From Pseudanabaena sp. FACHB-1998 (GTDB lineage Bacteria; Cyanobacteriota; Cyanobacteriia; Pseudanabaenales; Pseudanabaenaceae), in the NCBI RefSeq assembly GCF_014696355.1, contig NZ_JACJQA010000036.1, positions 1 to 52,114 on the forward strand: a stretch of 52,114 nucleotides of DNA, given 5' to 3'. The notes under the pieces are model-generated. The model saw only the letters and a list, made by a program, of their open reading frames with translations. It searched no databases and was not told the origin of the DNA. Shown piece by piece: positions 24,982-33,182 of the stretch. The position numbers and the translations under genes are program-made. Position 1 is the first letter of the stretch, and the number at the start of each line of letters is the position of its first letter.

Positions 24982-25706
24982 TGATTCAGCGTAGTTATAA
25001 TTTGCCAAGTTGTACTTTGCTAATTGAGGGTATCAGTACTGGCGGGGATGTACTATCAATTTTGACGAGTTTTGGTTGTCGCTTTAATCATCAGTCTGAA
25101 CCAATTATTGGTGGGCTAGAGCTTCTCAATGCCCTAATTAAAGTGGTAGGAGCCTACGCTCAAGCCCTGAAAAGTAGCACGACCTTAACCATTCCTGAGG
25201 GCTTAGTGAGTTTGCAATCCGATGGCAAGCATGTCCATATGCTGGCGGTCAAACTTAACGAAGCCGATGCCAGTAATCCCAAAAAGTTAGAAATCAAGCT
25301 TAATACGATTCAATTGTTTGATTTGATGGAGGTTCTTGATCGCCTCTGTTGTGATCCCACCACTTTGCCAGACCTCAGACTGGTGACTAAAATTTCTGAC
25401 TACCGCACCCAGACTCAACTAAATAGCCAAGCAGTACCTGCGATCGCTGGTGTAATTAGTTTAGCGATCGCTGCCACAGTCATATATTTTATCCCCACAC
25501 CCAAGCCTCAACCTAAGCCTGCTCAGACTCTCCCTGTCCCAACTAAGGCGTTGCCGAAGGACTTAACAACACCTGCTGCTAGTCCATCACCAACTAGTAC
25601 TCCAACCAGTACAGCCAGTCCTGAAAGCTCACCAACACCTTCACCCACATCTACAAGTTCGACAAGTCCTGAAAGCTCACCAACTGCTAGTCCTAGAGCA
25701 AATTAA
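24981..25706 (+). CDS. DUF4335 protein with membrane anchor and Ser/Thr/Pro tail
   Basis: A 241-residue DUF4335 protein. Residues 1-145 are the folded domain, beginning MIQRSYNLPSCTLLIEGI and including NALIKVVGAYAQALKS. A membrane helix follows at about 153-170 (VISLAIAATVIYFIP). The tail of about 70 residues is almost only P, S, T and A and contains a repeat of SPESSPT with matching DNA repeats. The tail probably lies outside the plasma membrane. It is coupled to the DUF3038 gene. Function unknown. Confidence 0.82.
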   Translation: MIQRSYNLPSCTLLIEGISTGGDVLSILTSFGCRFNHQSEPIIGGLELLNALIKVVGAYAQALKSSTTLTIPEGLVSLQSDGKHVHMLAVKLNEADASNPKKLEIKLNTIQLFDLMEVLDRLCCDPTTLPDLRLVTKISDYRTQTQLNSQAVPAIAGVISLAIAATVIYFIPTPKPQPKPAQTLPVPTKALPKDLTTPAASPSPTSTPTSTASPESSPTPSPTSTSSTSPESSPTASPRAN

Positions 25707-25735
25707 TTACTTAATAAGTGTTGCTTATTTTTGTG

Positions 25736-25770
25736 CAGAAAAGGGAAGTGCTAAGCACTTCCCTTTTCTG
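25736..25770. repeat. 17-bp palindrome, apex GC-TAA-GC
   Basis: Perfect arms 25736-25752 and 25754-25770, 30 bases after the DUF4335 stop. TTTTC near the end gives weak terminator character. Confidence 0.82.
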
Positions 25771-25862
25771 TAGAGAGTTTCGTAGCTTTATATACATAGC
25801 TAAAGGTGGATCTGAGGCTCAATTGATATAGAGATTTTTGCGTTCTTTGTGTCTTAGGGTTG

Positions 25863-26975
25863 ATGGCTGAGTTACTCGATCCGACCAAGCTTTTATTTGA
25901 TTTACATCGCGGTACAGAAATAGCCGAAACCTTTTCTGGGTGTTTAGATCCAGAGGCGATCGCGCATCGAGTTACTGATGGCATTGTGGAGCGCTTTGAT
26001 TGTGCCTTTGCCCGTGTGTGGTTATTGGAGCCAGAACGTAATTTTTTAAAGCTTGTTGCCTCGTCGGGGATGTATACGCGCCTTGATGGGCGATTTGCCA
26101 GAGTGCCGATGGGGGCATATAAAGTGGGGAAAATTGCTCAAAATCGCGTTTCTTTTTTAAGTAATAACTTAGCGGATGAGCCTTGGGTGGGCGATCGCCA
26201 ATGGGCTATGAGCAATAATATTCGTGGATTTGCGGGATATCCTTTAGAGATCAAGGGGCGCGTCGTGGGCGTTTTGGCAGCCTTTAGTCATCGAGCGATG
26301 CCGCCTGAGTTTTTAGAATTTTTACGAATGCTCTGCACGATCGCCGCGATCGCCATTGATAGCGCCTTTAAGCACCAACAGGAAAAACAAATTTGGCAAA
26401 ATTTAAGCCAAGATTTGAATTCACTTCCTTTGGAACAGGTATCGCTGTCTGATCGCTTAGCCCATATTCTGAATTCCAATCGCTTGACATTAGTGGGTAC
26501 AGAAAGATCGCTAAATCTGAGCATTGAATATGTATTTTTGAAAGCGGCAGAAATCTTGAATCACATCGGTGGGGCTTATTGCCGTCTGATTTACAGCGAT
26601 GTGTCTATATCCCTTGAGGCAATTATTGCCAAGACCGCTAATCAGATTACCGATCCGCAAAACTGGATGCGATCGCTATTTAGGGAATTATTTTTAATCG
26701 TTTCCAGCTTGGGCGGTGCGATGAAAATTCATCCTACAGAATTACAAATTACGATTACGATTCCCTTGGCTAAAGAGTCTAATCCTCTGTCTGAGCGCGA
26801 ATTAGAGATGATGCAATTATTAACTCAAGGATTGCGCGATCGGGATATCGCTCAACAATTAATTATTAGTGAAAGCACGGTCAAGTTTCATATCAATAAT
26901 ATTTTGACCAAACTCAAGGCAAGAACACGTTTTCAGGCTTTGCATTTAGCAATGGTCAATGGTTGGCTGATTTAA
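25863..26975 (+). CDS. GAF-domain transcription regulator with LuxR-type HTH
   Basis: A 370-residue regulator. Residues about 20-165 form a GAF domain (FSGCLDPEAIAHRVTDGIVE, RVWLLEPERNFLKLVASSG, IRGFAGYPLEIKGRVVGVLA). A linker with two helical segments follows. Residues about 305-370 are a LuxR/NarL helix-turn-helix: PLSERELEMMQLLTQGLRD, then ISESTVKFHINNILTKLKA. It probably binds DNA as a dimer in response to a ligand or redox signal sensed by GAF; targets are unknown. The frame begins with a TTG at 25860, but ATG at 25863 is the likely start. No sensor kinase is adjacent. Confidence 0.85.
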   Translation: MAELLDPTKLLFDLHRGTEIAETFSGCLDPEAIAHRVTDGIVERFDCAFARVWLLEPERNFLKLVASSGMYTRLDGRFARVPMGAYKVGKIAQNRVSFLSNNLADEPWVGDRQWAMSNNIRGFAGYPLEIKGRVVGVLAAFSHRAMPPEFLEFLRMLCTIAAIAIDSAFKHQQEKQIWQNLSQDLNSLPLEQVSLSDRLAHILNSNRLTLVGTERSLNLSIEYVFLKAAEILNHIGGAYCRLIYSDVSISLEAIIAKTANQITDPQNWMRSLFRELFLIVSSLGGAMKIHPTELQITITIPLAKESNPLSERELEMMQLLTQGLRDRDIAQQLIISESTVKFHINNILTKLKARTRFQALHLAMVNGWLI

Positions 26976-27002
26976 TTACAGAGCTTGCGCTCAAATCTGA
27001 GT

Positions 27003-27051
27003 AATAAATTTTTTGAAAGTGTTGCTTCACAACACTTTCAAAAAATTTATT
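27003..27051. repeat. 22-bp inverted repeat downstream of the LuxR-type gene
   Basis: Perfect arms 27003-27024 and 27030-27051 with a CTTCA loop and A/T-rich bases; it could end the regulator transcript. Confidence 0.85.
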
Positions 27052-27131
27052 GGTTCGTTTGCTTGACGGGACGATCGCAAAAAAACAACAATGGATTAAA
27101 TCAATTTAATCAAGATCAGTCAAATTACCCT

Positions 27132-27156
27132 AAGCTAAAAGCTAAAAGCTAAAAGC
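27132..27156. repeat. Heptanucleotide tandem repeat AGCTAAA
   Basis: Just over three copies of AGCTAAA lie 20 bases upstream of aspA. Short heptamer arrays (STRR-like) are common in cyanobacteria and can vary in copy number. Confidence 0.75.
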
Positions 27157-27175
27157 CACAAGCCTTATAAAAACT

Positions 27176-28564
27176 ATGACTAGAACCGAACGCGACTCCA
27201 TGGGGGAAATGTCCCTGCCCGATGATGTTTACTATGGTATCCAAACCGTTAGGGCGATCGATAATTTTAAAATTAGTGGACTAAAGCCCCTCCCCACCTT
27301 TGTGGATGCTTGCTTGCTGATCAAAAAAGCAACTGCATTAGTTAACGCTGAACTGGGTTGTATTCCTGTCGGGATGGGCATGGCGATCGCGGCGGCGGCG
27401 GATGAAATTTTAGATGGAGCTTTGCGCGATCAATTTGTGGTGGATGTTTACCAAGCGGGGGCTGGTACATCGCATCACATGAATATTAATGAAGTACTAG
27501 CCAATCGCGCCCTTGAAATTTTAGATGATGTGAAAGGCAATTACCAAAATGTGAATCCTAATGATCACGTTAATTATGGACAATCAACAAATGATGTGAT
27601 CCCCACAGCGATTCGGATTGGCGCATTATTAGCCCTTGATCATGTGTTATTTCCTGCCTTGGCAAACCTCAACGAACAGTTACGCATTAAGGCGATCGCT
27701 TTTTCAGATATTGTTAAATCGGGACGCACCCATTTACAGGATGCCGTTCCCGTCAGACTTGGTGATGAATTTCAAGCCTATGCCCAAATCATTAGCGAGC
27801 ATGTTAAACGGATTCACCAAGCAGCGAATGATCTAAAAACCTTGGGCTTAGGGGGTAGTGCTTCAGGTACAGGGTTAAATACTCATCCCCAATATTGCGA
27901 TCGCGTTGCCGAAAAGCTGAGCGAAATTACAGGCTTTGATCTAAAGCCCGCCAGTAACCTCATGGCAGCAATGCAAAGTATGGCTCCCTTTGTGAATGTA
28001 TCAGGAGCGATTCGTAACCTTGCTCAAGATACCTGCAAAATTGCAAACGATTTGCGCTTGATGGATTCAGGACCTAAAACAGGTTTGCGGGAAATTCAGT
28101 TACCACCCGTTCAACCCGGTTCATCGATTATGCCCGGAAAATATAATCCTGTAATTGCCGAGATGACGAATATGGTCTGTTATCAGGTGATTGGTTATGA
28201 CACCGCGATCGCCTTTGCAGCACAGGCTGGTCAATTGGAATTGAATGTGATGATGCCTCTGATTGCCTATGATTTGATTCAAAGCATTGAGATTTTAGGT
28301 AAGGCGATCGATACTTTAGCGACTAAGTGCATTAGGGGGATTACTGCACAGGAAGATCGTTGTCTTGCCTATGCTGAAGGTAGTTTATCTCTAGTGACCG
28401 CGCTAAATACGCATATTGGTTATTTGAATGCTGCGGACGTGGCTAAAGAATCTTTAGCCTCTGGCAAGTCATTGCGTCAGGTTGTTTTAGATAAAGGCTT
28501 GATGACCGAAGAGAAGTTAGCTGAAGTTCTCAATCTCGAACAAATGAGTCGTCCCAATGGTTAA
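27176..28564 (+). CDS. aspA: Aspartate ammonia-lyase
   Basis: Aspartase, which reversibly splits aspartate into fumarate and ammonia, in the fumarase/aspartase superfamily. The 462-residue protein has the three conserved regions: AGAGTSHHMNINEVLANRA, VKSGRTHLQDAVPVRLG and the flexible catalytic loop GSSIMPGKYNPVIAEM. The MPGKYNPV form and NMNxNEV-like (here MNINEV) text favour aspartase over class II fumarase, though argininosuccinate lyase is excluded only by eye. The role in nitrogen and carbon balance fits a neighbourhood with amt, but no operon links them. Confidence 0.82.
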   Translation: MTRTERDSMGEMSLPDDVYYGIQTVRAIDNFKISGLKPLPTFVDACLLIKKATALVNAELGCIPVGMGMAIAAAADEILDGALRDQFVVDVYQAGAGTSHHMNINEVLANRALEILDDVKGNYQNVNPNDHVNYGQSTNDVIPTAIRIGALLALDHVLFPALANLNEQLRIKAIAFSDIVKSGRTHLQDAVPVRLGDEFQAYAQIISEHVKRIHQAANDLKTLGLGGSASGTGLNTHPQYCDRVAEKLSEITGFDLKPASNLMAAMQSMAPFVNVSGAIRNLAQDTCKIANDLRLMDSGPKTGLREIQLPPVQPGSSIMPGKYNPVIAEMTNMVCYQVIGYDTAIAFAAQAGQLELNVMMPLIAYDLIQSIEILGKAIDTLATKCIRGITAQEDRCLAYAEGSLSLVTALNTHIGYLNAADVAKESLASGKSLRQVVLDKGLMTEEKLAEVLNLEQMSRPNG

Positions 28565-28567
28565 TCC

Positions 28568-28602
28568 CAAGGCACAAAATGGCGTAGCCATTTTGTGCCT
28601 TG
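28568..28602. repeat. 16-bp palindrome, apex GC-GTA-GC
   Basis: Perfect arms 28568-28583 and 28587-28602, beginning four bases after the aspA stop. The inner AAAATGGC-GTA-GCCATTTT core is shared with the accA/FTR1 palindrome. Confidence 0.85.
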
Positions 28603-28646
28603 ATTGCAATTGCCTAAACTTGACTTGAAATTATGGCTATAGATCA

Positions 28647-29027
28647 ATGATTACTTCCATTTATGCAGCACTGTCATCGCTTTTGATTGTATGGCTGTCC
28701 TTCAATGTCGTTAAATTGCGTCAATCTGGGCGCGTCATACTGGGTGATGGCGGCAATCCTGATCTACAGGTAGCGATCCGTGCCCAAGGTAATGCCACCG
28801 AATATATTCCCATTTCGCTGATTTTACTCTTGTTATTAGAACTGAGTAAGGGTAATGCCCTGATGTTACATATTGGTGGAATCGCTTTGCTAATCGGGCG
28901 ATCGCTCCACGCCTACGGACTAACAACCAGCAATTTAAAGCTGCGGGTATCGGGAATGGCTTTCACCTTTAGCAACATCATCTATTTGGCGATCGCTAAT
29001 CTTGTGAGTCATTACTTTAGGACATAG
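28647..29027 (+). CDS. MAPEG-family membrane protein
   Basis: A 126-residue protein with four hydrophobic helices, of the MAPEG/YecN family (membrane-associated eicosanoid and glutathione metabolism proteins). The family signature region is visible: VVKLRQSGRVILGDGGNPDL, then RAQGNATEYIPISLILLLL (the R..N..E motif for glutathione contact). Bacterial members are thought to be glutathione transferases or peroxidases; substrate unknown. The stop TAG lies inside the left arm of the downstream palindrome. Confidence 0.85.
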   Translation: MITSIYAALSSLLIVWLSFNVVKLRQSGRVILGDGGNPDLQVAIRAQGNATEYIPISLILLLLLELSKGNALMLHIGGIALLIGRSLHAYGLTTSNLKLRVSGMAFTFSNIIYLAIANLVSHYFRT

Positions 29028-29061
29028 AATGGGCGGCGCTTTGCGCCGCCCATTCTATGTC
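29021..29061. repeat. 19-bp palindrome containing the MAPEG stop codon
   Basis: Perfect arms 29021-29039 and 29043-29061, apex GC-TTT-GC. The TAG at 29025-29027 is in the left arm, so the final coding base triplets are mirrored on the other side. It ends 30 bases before glmU. Confidence 0.88.
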
Positions 29062-29090
29062 TAACTTTATTAAATCAGAAAGGAGAAAAA

Positions 29091-30452
29091 ATGTTAGCAG
29101 TAGCAGTTTTAGCGGCGGGTAAGGGAACACGGATGAAGTCTGCCTTGCCAAAGGTATTACAGCCTCTTGGCGGCAAATCCTTAGTGGAGCGAGTTCTCAA
29201 TGCAACTGATGCTCTTAAAGCCGATCACCGTATTGCGATCATTGGTTATTGCAGCGATCAAGTTCGGGCGGCTCTTGCCGACTATCCCCATTTAGAATTT
29301 GCCGAACAAGCGGAACAATTGGGAACAGGTCATGCGATTCAGCAATTATTGGAACCCTTAGCAGATTTTGCAGGTGAATTGGTCGTGCTGACGGGTGACT
29401 CGCCGTTAATGCGAACGGAAACCATCCAAGCCTTAATTGATAGCCATCGACAACATAAAGCTTCGGCAACCGTACTCACCGCAATTTTACCGAACCCTAC
29501 GGGCTATGGTCGCGTATTTTGCGATCGCGACATGAAGATCGAACGCATCGTCGAGCATCGTGATTGCAATCCCGAGCAACTTCTCAATCAAAGAGTAAGT
29601 ACAGGAGTCTATTGCTTTGATTGGCAAGAATTAGCTCAAGCTTTACCCAAACTCACTACGAATAATGCTCAAAAAGAATACTATTTAACGGAAGTATTTG
29701 ATTATTTAAAATCAGTTTATGCCAGCGATTTGGAAGATCCCGATGAAAGTCTTGGTATTAATGATCGCCTTCAATTAGCCCATGCCTACGATGTTTTGCA
29801 AAAGAGAGCTAGGGAAAAATGGATGCGTGCAGGTGTGACGATGTTACTTCCTGAAACGATTACCATTGATGATGAAGTGGAACTTGCTCCCAATGTAATT
29901 ATCGAGCCACATTCCCATTTGCGCGGTAATACCAAAGTTGGCTCAGGTTCGATCATTGGTCCTTCCAGTATGCTCTCGAATAGTATTGTGGGCGAAAATA
30001 GTACGATTCAGTTTTCAGTGATTGAAGATAGTCAAATTGCGGATCACTGTCGCATTGGACCTTTTGCGAGGATTCGAGGCGAGTCAGTAGTGGGCGAAAA
30101 ATGTCGCATCGGCAACTTTGTGGAACTCAAAAATGCCAAGGTCGGCGATCGCACTAATGCCGCTCACTTGAGCTACCTCGGTGATGCGACCCTTGGCAAG
30201 CAAGTAAATATTGGGGCTGGCACGATTACCGCTAATTATGATGGCTTCAAAAAACATCAAACTATAATTGGCGATCGCAGCAAAACGGGTTCTAATTCCG
30301 TACTGGTTGCTCCGATTCATATTGGCGAAAATGTAAATATCGCCGCAGGTTCAACGCTAGTGGAAAATGTGGAAAATAATTCCTTGGCGATCGCCAGAGC
30401 CAAACAAGTGGTGAAAGCAGATTATTACGATCCAGAAGGGCGCAAAAAATAA
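29091..30452 (+). CDS. glmU: Bifunctional GlmU: GlcNAc-1-P uridyltransferase and glucosamine-1-P acetyltransferase
   Basis: Makes UDP-N-acetylglucosamine for peptidoglycan and lipopolysaccharide. The N-terminal pyrophosphorylase half has [20 protein letters not shown] and [15 protein letters not shown]. The C-terminal half (from about residue 250) is a left-handed beta helix of hexapeptide repeats with [19 protein letters not shown], and [15 protein letters not shown], which includes the catalytic region. The 453-residue length is normal. AAAGGAGAAAAA lies just before the ATG. A bidirectional terminator separates it from the converging pilC. Confidence 0.97.
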   Translation: MLAVAVLAAGKGTRMKSALPKVLQPLGGKSLVERVLNATDALKADHRIAIIGYCSDQVRAALADYPHLEFAEQAEQLGTGHAIQQLLEPLADFAGELVVLTGDSPLMRTETIQALIDSHRQHKASATVLTAILPNPTGYGRVFCDRDMKIERIVEHRDCNPEQLLNQRVSTGVYCFDWQELAQALPKLTTNNAQKEYYLTEVFDYLKSVYASDLEDPDESLGINDRLQLAHAYDVLQKRAREKWMRAGVTMLLPETITIDDEVELAPNVIIEPHSHLRGNTKVGSGSIIGPSSMLSNSIVGENSTIQFSVIEDSQIADHCRIGPFARIRGESVVGEKCRIGNFVELKNAKVGDRTNAAHLSYLGDATLGKQVNIGAGTITANYDGFKKHQTIIGDRSKTGSNSVLVAPIHIGENVNIAAGSTLVENVENNSLAIARAKQVVKADYYDPEGRKK

Positions 30453-30460
30453 TATCAAAT

Positions 30461-30507
30461 CCCAAAAAAAGAGTCACGGTGCTTTACACCGTGACTCTTT
30501 TTTTGGG
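30461..30507. terminator. Bidirectional terminator between glmU and pilC
   Basis: Perfect 21-bp arms 30461-30481 and 30487-30507 with CTTTA loop. Seven A residues in one arm mirror seven T in the other, close to the stem base, so it can serve both converging transcripts. Confidence 0.85.
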
Positions 30508-30560
30508 CTTGATTAAAAAAGCTCAACAAAGTCAGCGCTTAGCTCCGACTTTGTGAGGAG

Positions 30561-31775
30561 TTATTTGATTTTGTCCATAATTGAGAAAATCGGCAGATAC
30601 ATCCCAACAATAATCGAGCCCACCATACCGCCGAGAACAACGATCATTAAAGGTTCCATTAAGCTGGTCAGAGCTTTTACCGCTTCCTCCACTTCATTCT
30701 CATAAAAGTCAGCTACCTTCATCAGCATCTTATCAATTTCACCAGTTTCTTCACCGATGCTCACCATCTGTAATGCCATCACTGGAAATACTTCTGTCTT
30801 TTCCATCGCAGGCGCAATTTGTCCACCTTCCTTTACTGCATTTCGAGCCGAATCGATCGCATTAGAAATTACCAAATTACCTGCGGTTTCCGCCGTAATT
30901 TCTAAGGAACTCAAAATCGGCACACCTGCACGGGATAGGGAACCAAAAGTACGCGCAAACCTTGCGACCGCAGTCTTAACTACGAGATCGCCAAACAAAG
31001 GCAACTTCAAAAACAAGCCATCAAAATACAGCTTGCCCGCAGGAGTTGCATAAACGCGATTGTACACAAACCCCGCTACGGAGAAAGTGATGGGAATAAT
31101 TAGTACGGCAGGACTCTTTAGGAAGTTACTGATATTAACTAAGATCTGAGTAAAGGCAGGTAACTCACCACCTAAGCTCTTAAATACCCCATCGAAAACA
31201 GGGATGATGAAAATACACATGGCTAAGAAGATTAAAACGGCGATCGAACTAACTACAATCGGATAGGTCATCGCTGATTTAATTTGGTTAGTCAATCGAG
31301 CGGAATCTTCCAATAAAGTCGCTAAACGAGCCAATACGTCATCAAGCACACCACCCGTTTCCCCAGCTTGGATCATCGCGCAATAAAGCTTATCAAAGAT
31401 CTTGGGATGTTTTCGCAAAGCATCGGAGAAGTTAGTACCCTGTTGCACATCGTCTAATACTTCCGTCAAAGCAACCTTCAACCTTGGGTTAGCACATTGA
31501 TCGCACATAACCCCCAAACCCCGCACCATTGACACACCTGCATTAACGAGAGTAGCTAATTGGCGGGAAAATAGAGCTAAGTCCTTAACGGTTACCTTTT
31601 GCATCGAAAGTGAAAAGGCGGCTGGGTCGAAACCACCTTTCACTTCCTTAATATCTTGAACGACAAAACCCTTCTGTCTCCAAGTGTCACGGGCTTCTTT
31701 GACCGATTCCGCAACCATTGTCTGTTGAACGGCTTTACCCTTCGAGTCTTTTAAATTGCCCTTAAATTTTGCCAT
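30561..31775 (-). CDS. pilC: Type IV pilus inner-membrane platform protein PilC
   Basis: A 404-residue T2SS-F/PilC protein that forms the rotating platform contacted by the PilB and PilT motors. Two T2SSF domains are seen (FSRQLATLVNAGVSMVRGLG and FARTFGSLSRAGVPILSSLE) with three membrane helices, the last near the C-terminus (PLMIVVLGGMVGSIIVGMYL). An N-terminal cytoplasmic domain precedes them. It is the last gene of pilB-pilT-pilC, all on the minus strand with gaps of 75-170 bases. Confidence 0.95.
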   Translation of the reverse strand: MAKFKGNLKDSKGKAVQQTMVAESVKEARDTWRQKGFVVQDIKEVKGGFDPAAFSLSMQKVTVKDLALFSRQLATLVNAGVSMVRGLGVMCDQCANPRLKVALTEVLDDVQQGTNFSDALRKHPKIFDKLYCAMIQAGETGGVLDDVLARLATLLEDSARLTNQIKSAMTYPIVVSSIAVLIFLAMCIFIIPVFDGVFKSLGGELPAFTQILVNISNFLKSPAVLIIPITFSVAGFVYNRVYATPAGKLYFDGLFLKLPLFGDLVVKTAVARFARTFGSLSRAGVPILSSLEITAETAGNLVISNAIDSARNAVKEGGQIAPAMEKTEVFPVMALQMVSIGEETGEIDKMLMKVADFYENEVEEAVKALTSLMEPLMIVVLGGMVGSIIVGMYLPIFSIMDKIK

Positions 31776-31849
31776 GATTGCACCTCTTTTTAGGACTTTA
31801 TTAGGATTTTTTTAGGAATTATAGATAGAAACAATGAGAGAATCACAAG

Positions 31850-33013
31850 CTAACCACTGATTGATCGCGATCTGACCATATCAGGCGATCGTAAATCACC
31901 CGCCGCAGCTTTGCGCTTCATTACAGGCGCAGGGTTAGGACCAACTACACGCAATAATTCTTCAGGTCGGGAAGTCTTAGACATGGCAGCCTCAAAGGTA
32001 ATATCACCGTCAAGATATAATTTTGCTAGTACTGACTCAAGGGTTTGCATCGATTCCTTACCGCCAGTTTGGATAAAGCCATACATCTGAGCAGTCTTAC
32101 CTTCCCGAATTAAGTTGGAAATCGCTGGGGTGACGATCATGATTTCCTGAGCCATGACTCGACCAAATTGCCCCGGTTGCGGATTGTGACGCTGAACAAG
32201 GGTTTGGCTTAACACAGCTACAAGGGAGTTAGAAAGCTGAACCCGAATTTGTCCCTGTTGCTCAGGGGGAAACACATCAACGATCCGATCTACGGTTTGC
32301 GATGCCGAGCTAGTATGTAATGTACCGAATACAAGGTGTCCTGTTTCAGCAGCAGATACCGCAAGCTGAATCGTTTCTAAATCCCGCATTTCCCCTACAA
32401 GAATTACATCGGGATCTTCGCGTAAAGCGGCTTTAAGCGCATTAGCAAAAGACTTAGTGTCCTCACCCACTTGTCGCTGGTGAATCACGCTTTTCACCGA
32501 TTCGTAGACAAACTCGATAGGATCTTCAACCGTAAGAATATGTTCGGCGCGAGTTTTGTTAATCGTTTGAATCATCGCCGCTAAGGTTGTGGTTTTGCCC
32601 GATCCCGTTGGTCCTGTTACGAGTACTAGTCCCCGAGGCTTCTCGCTTAGTTCGCGGACAATGGGAGGCAAGCTGAGATCATCCATGTCAGGAATTTTGG
32701 AAGATAGCGCCCGTAAGCAAGCAGCAATGGTTCCTCGATCTTTATATACGTTTACCCGAAATCTGGCTAAGCCCTTAACCCCATAGGAACAGTCTAGCTC
32801 CCAAGTTTGTTCCAAGGTTTTGCGCTGGTTATTGTTAAGCATTGCAAAAATCAAACGCTGACATTCTTCAGGGGACAGGGGGTCGCGATCGGTGCGCGTA
32901 AGGTGGCCATTGATCCGAATGTAAGGGGGAAGCCCTGCGGAAATGTGAAGATCTGAGCCTTTACGCTCTACCACTTCTTCCATTAAGTCTTCGATGATGT
33001 AGTCCATTACCAT
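31850..33013 (-). CDS. pilT: Type IV pilus retraction ATPase PilT
   Basis: A 387-residue hexameric ATPase that retracts pili and drives twitching and DNA uptake. It has an N-terminal PAS-like domain (RKGSDLHISAGLPPYIRING), Walker A GPTGSGKTTTLAAM, Asp box EDPIEFVYE, Walker B DPDVILVGEMRDLETI and His box GHLVFGTLHTSSA. The retraction motif AIRNLIRE appears as AISNLIREGK, one residue different. AGGAG lies 11 bases before ATG 33013, supporting that start over ATG 33007. Confidence 0.95.
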   Translation of the reverse strand: MVMDYIIEDLMEEVVERKGSDLHISAGLPPYIRINGHLTRTDRDPLSPEECQRLIFAMLNNNQRKTLEQTWELDCSYGVKGLARFRVNVYKDRGTIAACLRALSSKIPDMDDLSLPPIVRELSEKPRGLVLVTGPTGSGKTTTLAAMIQTINKTRAEHILTVEDPIEFVYESVKSVIHQRQVGEDTKSFANALKAALREDPDVILVGEMRDLETIQLAVSAAETGHLVFGTLHTSSASQTVDRIVDVFPPEQQGQIRVQLSNSLVAVLSQTLVQRHNPQPGQFGRVMAQEIMIVTPAISNLIREGKTAQMYGFIQTGGKESMQTLESVLAKLYLDGDITFEAAMSKTSRPEELLRVVGPNPAPVMKRKAAAGDLRSPDMVRSRSISG

Positions 33014-33142
33014 GGCGGTTTATTCTCCTAATCAAATCCTAATCAAATCCTTAATAAATGCATCTTTCCCTAGATCAAGCGGGAAATGTGCGTGAAGTCT
33101 AAATTTTCAATAAAATAATTAGCCCAATCAATAATCAATAAT

Positions 33143-33173
33143 TTTGAGACCTGTGTGTAGCACAGGTCTCAAA
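33143..33173. repeat. 13-bp hairpin between pilB and pilT
   Basis: TTTGAGACCTGTG (33143-33155) pairs with CACAGGTCTCAAA (33161-33173). It starts ten bases after the pilB stop and might reduce read-through into pilT. Confidence 0.75.
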
Positions 33174-33182
33174 TAATATGCA

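Noticed and set aside
27132-27156. Heptamer array considered as a CRISPR or iteron array
   Set aside because: Only about three 7-base units with no spacers; too short for either.
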